Assembly (NCBI GenBank): GCA_000469685.2
Contig: LS997564.1
Location: forward strand, 11,758,091-11,822,090
Length of the DNA: 64,000 nucleotides
Reading direction: 5' to 3'
Source of the DNA: Haemonchus contortus
Taxonomy: Eukaryota > Nematoda > Chromadorea > Rhabditida > Trichostrongylidae
Positions 54,570 through 64,000 of the stretch are shown here, piece after piece. The position numbers and the translations under genes were made by a program. Numbering within the stretch: the first letter of the stretch is position 1; each line of letters starts with the position of its first letter. The notes under the pieces were generated by a model that worked only from the letters and a program-made list of their open reading frames with translations, did not search any database and was not told where the DNA came from.

Positions 54570-57500
54570 CGCAAGTGCGGCTCGTTAGCGGGCGGTGCTC
54601 TTGCCCGCCCCCTCAGCCCCCAATCGACCAATCAGCGGCCCAATGCCAAACGCACTACAGGTAACCCGGAGACGGGTATGCGCTGGATGTGAGACTGTAG
54701 CTATTCCTCCTTGACCGTCGACACCCAGAAAACCATCTTGGGACCTAGAGGGTAGTTCAGTTGATAAGGCCATTGACGAGCGCCTCAAGAGAGACGGCCA
54801 GTGTTAGTTATACAGGTGATGTAGTGCAGTTATTGACCGGCTAATAACTGCCTGACTGACTTATTTATGAATGCAGAACAATAAGAGTATGAAATTTTCC
54901 AGCTGTCTGTCTCATGCTCCCCACACATTGCTCGAGATATTGGCGGCCATGCGCTTGATTACATGCTGAAATATTAAACGCGGCCGGCAGTCGACAATTG
55001 ACAAGTTTCGCCGTCCAGTCGAGCAAAAGGCGTGGCTGGACATTTCGTCGTCGTCGTCATCCATCGACAATAAATCATGCTACTGATTATTTCATATCAA
55101 ACTGCGTAGGCAGTCTTTGTGGGCAGTATCGATTACTATCCGAGACAAATACTTCCAAATTCTCTATGAACAAAGGCAACAAGCAAATCCTATAGCGATA
55201 GCAACCGAATCTGTGCATAGCTCAATAGTTGGGACGTGAATGCTTAGTTTTAGATCACGTCCTAGAGGATTAGCGGTTCATGCTGGCCTTTCCTGAGGTG
55301 CATGGCTTATTTGACATCCATTCGCTATCATCCAAACCACTCTTATAAAGCTTTTTGGTGACCCAGTATCCAACAGAGTCCATTGTGTTGCTCAAAGCTC
55401 GCTTTCAGCTGGAGCCTGTGATCTAGTGACTTCGAGAGGCTCCCAATACGAATTCCCTGGAACTTTGCAGAGTGGGAAGCGAGGCTCAAGATTATTCTTT
55501 ATCATTGCCTTTTCAGAGGCTAGAAGCAGCTACTGAAGGATCGACTGATAAAAGCGAAGAAATTCACAGATACAGAAAGGTTCAGTAGGTATAGCAGTTC
55601 ACCAAGTTGGTTTAACGGTACGTAGGAATAGAAACACTACCGTATCCTGGCGAAAGGTCAGAAGCCAGCTGTACAGACAAATGTGTACATAGTACATAGA
55701 ATGCCTACTGCTGTTAATCGCCAGGTAAAACAAGGTGTATCCGATTGCATCAGAGGTTGCAGGGTCGAGGTCGCACATCGTTACTTTATCATAATATTTG
55801 GCTTAGTGATATGTTATAGTAATCAAAAACATTACCTAAAAATGCTTTCATAGATGAAAAAAAATCAGAAGACGCCTGTTACCACCTGAATACATACTTG
55901 AACTAGAAAAAAAAAAAGCGGTACTTTGAAGGGTTTTTTAAAACCTTCGTCTTCGCAAATTCAGAATCATCGATAAAAATGAAGTCTGAATGTAATTCCC
56001 CTCACTACTCGTCTATTTTGTCAGCATTAAGTCAGAAATGATAAGAATCATGCAAAAAGAAGTGAAACCTCCAAACATTATTGAGTTTTCTTCAGTATTC
56101 GTTGGTTTTGGCTGGGTGGAGACCTTATGTAGGAACTATCACTCTATAAAATAAATTATGAGTAAAGCCCAAGTTTAAGATAAGTTGTAGTGGCTATAAT
56201 TTGAGAAGAAAAAATAGATATCAATAAGAAAAATCCATTTACAACGAAGTGTATGGATATACAGGGTCGCAGGACTGGTTTCGCTAATATAATGTGCACC
56301 AAAATCTCTTGGATAGGGGAGAGTAGCAAAGCTTGCTGAGAATTCGATACCATTGTAAATTTTGGTGTTTATAGATGATAGTGAGTGATATGAAGACCAA
56401 CAACTTGCTAGCGTCATCGTTAGTTGAGAATAAAAAGGATACTAAGTGGATATCAACAAGAAATAGCTGGTAATTTCAGACACCTTCTGAACTGTATGAA
56501 GCCAAATTGAAGAATTTTTGAAAGTGAACGACATTTTCTTCAGAGACGTCGTTTTCTACTCAGTGGTAGACCATTTGTTAGCTATTATGACACTGGAAGC
56601 ACTCCTTTATAACTATTGGGACCTTGAGTCGGACTTACAGGTATACAACACAACGACATGATCACTAGGCCGATGATGTAGTCGATGTAGCCGGTTGGCG
56701 TCTAACGGATTACAGCCCCCCTCCCCATATCATTGGATATGAACGCCTCCAGCAGCAATAGTCTATTCTCGGTGAACGAATAATTCACTATCGTTTGGAC
56801 GAAAGCAAGAGCGGACGAGAACACATACATACACACTCACACACTCATTCGTCCACCCAGAGTCATTGCCTCGTCCCGAACGGCTTCTCTTCAGTACCGC
56901 TTCGAGCTTTCAATCGATGTTTTGCCCTGAAGTACTTAACTGTAGTGTCAAGCTGTTCATTAGCGGCTTAATTCCGATTGTATAGTATAAGTAGTGAAAC
57001 CCTTGTCTTCTCATTCCTCGATATAGTTATTGTTGGGGACTGACTCACGAGCTGATTCCTCCCTGGAGCTTGGAAAACGTCTGCCCAAGTAAAGGGAGAT
57101 GGACAGCCTAGCTTATAACTAAATTTTCTTCTTTCTTTTCTCTGAATTTTTGAAAGGCCGACCTCCTTGCGTCACTCAAGACATCTTTTTATAATGATAA
57201 TCGCGCTAACGTCTGAAAAAGGAGATAATTAGCTTGATGCATCCTGCACAGAAATTATTTGGTACGGTATCGATCATATGTTGACCAAATCCCGGCAAAT
57301 CCATCTTTTTGGTTTCAAACGCAGCCACCACCACCACCACCACATAAAGCCGTCGTCAGCGTCGCTCCATCAATCTGCCCAACCACGTTAACAATTCATG
57401 AAGTTCTATTGTGACATCTGTGTATGGTCGTCATTTGACGGCGACGACGACGACAGTGGAAGGAGAGACAACGAGGATGAGAGAATGATGCAGAATGACC

Positions 57501-60500
57501 GAGATGATTATGAGGGAATCATTAATCAGCCTCGCCCAACAACCACCTGGGCGGCATTCATTAAAATAATAATTAACAAGCCAGTTACCATCGACTCGAC
57601 TGAGTTACTAAGAGGTACAGCTGCTGTTGAGGCTTACGCCTGATTGTGGGTAGCCCGATTAAATTCAGTGCTTCTCCACCTAGTCCATTACTTTTGATCT
57701 TGCCCGCTCGTATTACTTCGTGTACACTGTCTGTATTTCCAATAGCACCTTTACTTTTCCTTTTTTTCTTCTTTCTATTCCTCCCAACTGTGAGACCAAG
57801 CATCATTAATCCTCTTCACACAATTTTTATTTGCGTATTTTTCTTTTGTGCCCTCTCCCATCTTCTTTCCTAACACATCCTTTTCAAGCCTCTTAACTAG
57901 TTTCCATCATTGACATCGTCACTCACTCGCCCGTTCCCAGTACCGTTCCTCCTACACAATTTCTCCTACATACTCGTTTCTCCTCTTTACTTGCTCTCCT
58001 CCACTAGATCTCCTGCATTCTTTTTCATTTTTCTTTTCCTTCCCAGTACACTCTTCCATGACCTTCCGTTCTTTTCGGAACTTTGAAATCCTGCCATTTT
58101 CTTCTTCTCTCCACCTTTGAACTCTAGAGTTAAGTCAGGTGTACAGAACAGTACCACCAACAAGGACTGCTCGTCTGTCTATGGAAGTTCGTGGCCCTTG
58201 CTACTCCTTTTCCATACTTCCCCTTTCCATCTCTATTTCCTCCTCCACATGTCCTTCGTTCCTTCTCAGCCCCGTTCTCTTCCATTAGTTGCGGCTACCG
58301 TAACTTTCGCGGTTTCTGTTCCCACGCATTCCTTTCTCACAGTGAAGAGGTCCAGGCTGCGCCTTCGTCGTCGATAAGGAGCCAATACATAATGAATGAA
58401 GCTGGGCGCTAGCACGACTACACTCGATAATATTCCATATTGAGATGGACTCTGTACAAACGAGAAAAAATTGACGAGTTCGAGCACCCTATGAAGATGT
58501 AAAGATGTTGTAAAATTAGCTTTTTTGTTTGAAATTCTATTTCTCCCGAAGAGTTTCAGGAATTAATAGTACTTTGTGTGAGCCTTGACACCGCCCAGGT
58601 AATGCATTGTTGAATACCATACTGGACTACTTAAACGTCACTGAACCCATGAAAGCCTGCCAGTAGCTTGTTCTGCTTCCAACTTCAAAGTTCAAACTCT
58701 CCCAAGAAAGTGGGTTAGTTACCCTAGCCTTGAGTAAGTAATGCCGTCTTATTTACAGGCGTAATCAGTTATTTTTTCTTGAAATATTTCTTGAAGATTC
58801 GATTTTCGTGAGGTAGGCACCCTCATCCCTATTTACAACTTTATTTACTCCTCTTGCTCGCAAACAAATCAGTCGGCTGACCGTCTATAGTACAGCATTA
58901 ACCTTGAAAATTACCAGCCGCTGTTATTATTGACACATATAAATTTTGAAATGTCATCCCAGTCATATAACAGATCCGCTGTACCGAAACTCTTGTGCTC
59001 CACTGACTACTCTTGATTACTCTGCATTACCAGTCTATATCGTGTTCTATGAAATATTTTCACCATGTATCAATGATTATTCTGCATTCTAACGAGAAGA
59101 TATCCTATTTTTTCCAATTGTCCCTAACGATAATCCCATTCGTTCTGACGTTGAGCACTGCAAACTTTTGACTTATAGTCCTCTTTTTTGTTTAGCTTTC
59201 ATTTTAAGAAGGCTGATGAACTACCTACCTTTGGGCAGCTCGCTTGAAAATAACCTGGTACTAAGTACTACTGATAGAGATTAAAGAAAAACCCACTTTT
59301 AGTCGAGTACTTCAAAGGTCAAGTGATGTAGACCTATAGGCTTTCTTTACCCGTGAAAGTTCCAAACAAATTCGAAAGTTCTTGAAAGTTTCGTCTCATT
59401 TGAGTATGACCGTGCTACTTCATACCACTGGTTCATGCTAAAGTATTGTTTTGATGTTACGGAGCCATGAAGTTTCTGACTATGCAGTTCCTCATGATTC
59501 TCATGAAATTCAACCCAGTGGCTATACTGACCTGATTCAGCCCTGCATCTCCATGGCTTTGTTACGGGGGTTGTGAGCGCTTGGTCAGAACCTCGTAAAA
59601 CATCCCATGGATCGTAATACCTACAAATGTCCTCATTTGATGTCCGTCGTCCATATGTTGCTAGTGGGCCAACCGGCCTAACCACTGCCGCCGCCGCCGC
59701 CAACGTTGCGCTAATTAAGAAAGAGGGGCGGAAGGATCATTAATATAAAAGAATGTCGCAACGTGGCATGAAACGAGCCGGAAACATGCGATGCGAGTGA
59801 TGGCTTGTCGTCGTCCGATGAAATACGTCACCTTCTGGACCCATAAGGGACCTTAACCGGGTAATACTATAATAAATACCTTTCGCCCTAGTTTGTTTAT
59901 CCTTTCCCAGTGGAATACCGTATTCACGAACAATGACGTATGTCTTAGGGTGGTTGGGTTGAATACATGTTGTGCGAAGCGCCGCCGTTCGTCGACGACG
60001 ACGATTGAACGACAAAAAGGAACGGCTCTTGACGCATTTCCGACCTTTTCAAAAGACTGCTACCGTAGTTTGGGCATTGTGTTAGTTTGTTCAAATGTGG
60101 GTAGTGCTATGTCGTTCGGTAGTTTCTTTGATGAGCACTTCTTCTGAGAGTGGTAGGTATGACTTCTAGGTAAGGGTGTAGGCCAAATTGGACTGACTAG
60201 CCCACCCAAATCTCAGAATATCCAAGCAGATAAGATCTTGCTGTGGTTTCGGTATCCGAGCTTTTCCGTGTCTGTGATTTATTGATGAATAAAAAACATT
60301 TGGAGAGCCAGATGCCAAAGTTCTGACGACAAACTTAACCTCAACCCTTCAGCAGTCTTGATCATCCGCACTCCAGTTTGAATAGTGATCGTCCAGTTAA
60401 GCATGCTGTTCAAGAAACCAGAGTTACAGATCTGCCTGAGCTTTCGGAACTCTATAGTATAACTAGGCAACCCTAGTAACGACCACATTGAGATTAATTT

Positions 60501-60730
60501 ATCAGCACTAATCACGCTTTCAATTATCGGAATGAATCGACCATGGCAAAGGCAAGGACTTTCAGTAGTTCATGCTTTCAGCAGTTGTAGTGTTGTAAAG
60601 TTCAAAAAAGCGTTCTGACTAGCAATACTTCAGCTGCTATGCCGATTACCAGCAATTTTAAGAGACGTTCTGTTGGATCCGTCAGGGTCAACGACCTCAC
60701 TCGGGTTTAGAATTTTCATGAACTCATTTC
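54570..60730. other. Long non-coding region upstream of unc-86
   Basis: 6 kb without a convincing gene. Contains short (CCA)n at 57328-57342, pyrimidine-rich sequence 57.7-58.1 kb, and (GCC)n at 59686-59701. Plausible location of unc-86 regulatory DNA given its position, but I can identify no binding site. Confidence 0.4.
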
Positions 60731-61118
60731 GGCACTATTTACCCTTTACTGCCCCACTCTGTCGAGAAAGGGCTGGATTTCTATCGAATTTTTTCAAAAA
60801 AGATGAAACCGGCTAGAAACTTGCCTAGAGGGGTAATTTGACCCGTAGAACACGAATATCGCATCCACTCATCATGAAAACGCCTAGGACGCTAGTTAGG
60901 GGCAAGTTTTCAGCAGGAGCGGTGACTCAGCCATTTGGCGCAGGCTCCTGTAGCGCGAGCGCTAGGCATCTTTATGACAAATGGATGCAATATTCGTGTT
61001 CTACGGGTCAAATTACCCCTGTAGGCAAGTTTCTAGCTGGTTTCATCTTCTTTGAAAAAATTCGGTAGAAATCCAGCCCATTCTCGAAAAGGTGGGGCAG
61101 TAAAGGGTAAATAGTGCC
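60731..61118. mobile_element. Foldback MITE, 388 bp, with 8-bp target duplication (hAT-like)
   Basis: Near full-length inverted repeat: ends GGCACTATTTACCCTTTACT and the inverse; inner arms GATGAAACCGGCTAGAAACT and ACCCGTAGAACACGAATAT pair with their inverses. Perfect duplication CTCATTTC at 60723-60730 and 61119-61126. Non-coding. The terminal sequence differs from the 4175 element, so it is a second family. Confidence 0.85.
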
Positions 61119-61126
61119 CTCATTTC

Positions 61127-63236
61127 AGCTAGTTTTATCCAAAATGATAAAAGTCGAAAATATTTCTGATTAGCTGCTAGTCAGTTTGTGACGATTGGTC
61201 TTATCACCCACAGGTGACGGGTAAGGAAAAGGAGCAGTTCTGAGCTTACAATTTGCATAAATAACTTTGAAATGAGAGCAAATATTCGGAGAGTCTGTGG
61301 AAATGTAATGAGAAAGCCGGAAAACATTTTTATTAGCGACTGCCTCCTAAAGGTACTACGTTTCCTTCTCACCCTACCAGATACCTATTCAATCAGGGTT
61401 CCCGTACATGGGGTCGACCTCAACCTCTCAACTGCATCACTTGTAGGGGTTTATATTATAGCCATTAATATAATAGTTCTAAGATGCTTGATATTCAAAA
61501 AGTGGCAAAAATCGATTTGAATTGATTTTTCTGCATACCATGTCTCCCTTGACACTGGAGGATTCCGAGAAATGTTAAGTATGAGGGAGACATTAGGGGA
61601 AACCTTAAAGCTTTTTTTGTGTCGCAGATTCATCAGAAGAACTATTTGATAAGATTGGCCTTTCCAACATATTCCATGATAGTATGGCGATATGAATGGA
61701 GATGGGTATCACCAAGCATAGACTTTCCTTGGTGTCTGAATCATTTGAATGGCTAGCTAATAGGAAATAGAATCCAATTTTAGCAGAGATCAGCTGAGAA
61801 GGCAAGATTTATTGAGAAGTTCAACCTGTTCTCTCTGAAAGTCAATTGCAAATTGGAACTCAAAAGGTTCTCATATGTTAGCAGCTAGCTGAAACCCCAG
61901 GCAAGCGGCGTAAATTCGATATCGATCGATGTCGGACAGTGGATCCCTCAACTTATACTCCGCCACTTAAGCACTTATTAAGGCATTGAACCAGTAACTC
62001 CCACATACCGTAATCTGGACAGCCGAATTTTGCGTGTTGATTCGTGTACACGAATTCGTGCAAGACCGGGAAGGGAGGGTGGTGGTGACGAGGAAGTCGC
62101 GTGTGAGAGATTTCTCGTTGCCTTAATGGATTCGCCGGATGAATCCAGCCACGTAACCACTGCATCCCACATCCCACCAAGAGCTGCTGCATTACGGTAG
62201 TGACAGCCGGCTAACTGGACATTTATGAAATCATACACATGATTACTCAGCTTCACCTAATGGGAACGTTCACATAGGGATGGCATCAGGCCCTACACCG
62301 TAAATGGGTGAGCTGGTGCCAAAATAGCCCGAGGGAAGCCCAGAGCCCCATGATCTTCTCTTGGGTGTATCAGCTGTTTTACCGAATATCTTCCCAGCCA
62401 GCCCACTCATGATTCATTCAAAGAAGACCTAAATGACGGCAATAATTATCTTGGTGAGTAAATACCGTAATATGTGACTGCCACACGTGGCAAGACACAC
62501 TTGACGATGCGACCTTTGATTGCGTGTCTCTCTCTATGTGTTTGTGTGGGTTCTATGAAGGCAGCAAGCTGGCGCAGATGGCACGATTCGCACACGCCAA
62601 CCCAGCCATGCAGAATCGTCGACGAGCAGCATCGCAGGCGAGCAGGTGAATACGGCGAACAGACGGCTGCCGACAGGTCAGCTTGCACGGGGGACCGTCC
62701 CCAAATTGGTATAGGGTTACCGGACCATGACGGGAACGGTAATCGTTAGGAACTGACTCTTCTAATCTTACATGGATCCGTTTACAAAAGCATGTGAATG
62801 CAAGTGAGACAATCTGGTTGTACCTCATGCACACCCTTCTCCTTGCATACCGCAGATTTTCACCGTATGCTAGTCTCCTGATGCTTTCGAAGTCAATCTT
62901 CGCTCTTCCAGAGTCTTCAGCTGTAAGCCTTGCCAGCCGTCTTGGACTTCCTTCACCGACATCAGAAACATGGAAGCCAATATTGACTCTTGAGTGTTAC
63001 TGTTGGGAACGTTTTAGTTTCAAGTCTGGGAGTCCCTGATTATGATCCCATTAGCTCTGTGGGCAACTTGGATATTTTTCGGTACTCTCTGATCCACCGT
63101 GGGCGAAGTTCAGAGAGATTAATATTTTCGCTAGAGACCTTAAACATTCGAGCCTCTTCACACTTTTGCAGGGGCCCACAACGCTTCTTTACGATTTTAC
63201 ATGGGGGCCCATAAGTGAGAGCTTAGGTTAGGAAGG
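61127..63236. other. Non-coding region, nothing recognised
   Basis: Open frames up to about 93 codons on both strands (e.g. 61978-62256 minus) lack family motifs or convincing splice context. Confidence 0.35.
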
Positions 63237-63434
63237 TCAATCATCAGAACTTCTTCTGCTGTTGGATGACATCCATGGCTTTAGCCCAAGGTCATCGTGG
63301 AACAAATCGTCATCAGGGCGGATGGTTGAAAAGAGTCGTTCCGATGCATATTCAATCAAATCGATGTCGTTCTGGAGGTCGTGACTGGGCGGCGGCGAGA
63401 GTCCGCGAATAGCTTGATGAGCTCCCGACAACCA
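63237..63434 (-). CDS. Possible terminal exon of a minus-strand gene extending past the right edge
   Basis: After a CGCTTAG acceptor-like site the frame reads GLSPPPSHDLQNDIDLIEYA then SERLFSTIRPDDDLFHDDLG and ends SSNSRRSSDD-stop at 63237. Composition is protein-like (acidic, Ser-rich end), but there is no known domain and the junction to an upstream exon is unresolved. Confidence 0.3.
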   Translation of the reverse strand, partial: WLSGAHQAIRGLSPPPSHDLQNDIDLIEYASERLFSTIRPDDDLFHDDLGLKPWMSSNSRRSSDD

Positions 63435-63639
63435 CTAAGCGACATGGCTAGCGGTCAGCCTTGATGTCTTTGTGTGTACAGGCAACGGTACATGATCGAT
63501 GCGCTATCGGCATGCTAGTTATTGCGTAACGACTATACCTACCATAATCTGGATCATAACTGTAATTATGTAATTACCTCAGTATAGTGACAGTTGAAAG
63601 AAATTCCATCATCAACAAAAGGTAATTGGAGAATATGAC

Positions 63640-63800
63640 CCGATCTCGATCAGCGCTTTCTGAATATCCACAAGCGAAAATGGAGTAGGCATGTGGTCGA
63701 TGTTCACCAATAGCTTTGGAATGTGCCAGGCTCTCATTTTCGGTTCGGAATTATTGAAGAATCGGAATGAACCGGTGTGAGGTTTATCCAAAATTATCGT
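63640..63800 (-). CDS. Possible internal exon of the same right-edge gene
   Basis: Open frame LDKPHTGSFRFFNNSEPK followed by MRAWHIPKLLVNIDHMPTP and FSLVDIQKALIEIG up to a GTCATA donor-like site. Protein-like but unrecognised; phase with the 63237-63434 exon does not match simply. Confidence 0.25.
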
Positions 63801-64000
63801 TATCAAACTTGACCCCGTGGGAGAATCTGATATTAATAATTAACAGTGGGCGAATGGAAGGCATGCTGTTGAGCCGAGTTGGAAATGGGTTCGGTCCATG
63901 GACCAAACGCATGTATGTTGGTACATATGTGGTTAACTGAACGCAGAGGTTTTGATGACTAAATCGGCGTCTGGATATCGTCTAACCCCATGATCTAGGG

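Noticed and set aside
57398..57643. 81-codon acidic frame with a run of Asp
   Set aside because: Derived from low-complexity GAC/GAT repeats; no family match or splice context.
59347..59703. 118-codon minus-strand frame starting with poly-Ala
   Set aside because: Begins with TTG in a (GCC)n run, no ATG, no known domain and no convincing splice partners.

Overview
The window is nuclear DNA from a nematode, most likely a clade V (strongylid or hookworm-like) species. Genes are split by many short introns (about 45-120 nt) bounded by GT and TTTNCAG. Several start codons lie a few bases behind a strong acceptor that has no upstream coding exon, as expected for spliced-leader trans-splicing. The encoded proteins match nematode and animal families. 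I rebuilt exons by hand from splice sites and reading phase. For seven genes the joined coding length is an exact multiple of three and ends at a stop.

Layout. 1-3587 (-): USP-family deubiquitinase (USP37-like), running off the left edge. 4175-4437: foldback MITE with an 8-bp target duplication. 5436-12663 (-): FANCJ/BRIP1-type iron-sulphur DNA helicase (dog-1 orthologue), preceded 73 nt upstream by a 200-aa predicted secreted protein, so possibly an operon. 13.7-14.9 kb: a widely spaced inverted repeat. 15.4-15.8 kb: a tRNA-derived SINE. 19328-21894 (+): SMIM14, with a decayed mariner-like element in intron 1. 22572-27801 (-): PP6-type phosphatase, with a 2-kb CA tract in intron 1. 28520-31653 (-): mitochondrial GrpE. 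33000-41086 (+): TFIIH p44 (GTF2H2), with a 5,033-bp Mutator-like transposon inside its first coding exon. 43317-48086 (+): an unrecognised type I membrane protein with two candidate dynein-light-chain motifs. 51169-54569 (-): POU class IV homeodomain factor (unc-86 orthologue). 54.6-64 kb: mostly non-coding, with one more hAT-like MITE and exon-like pieces at the far right.

The most notable observation is the Mutator-like element inserted in frame after codon 10 of TFIIH p44. It carries a perfect 10-bp target duplication, about 145-bp terminal inverted repeats and a multi-exon transposase (C2H2 fingers, MULE domain, SWIM finger) that looks largely intact. Removing the element plus one duplication copy restores a 378-aa p44. 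The rest of the window is ordinary housekeeping and developmental genes with introns rich in small repeats.
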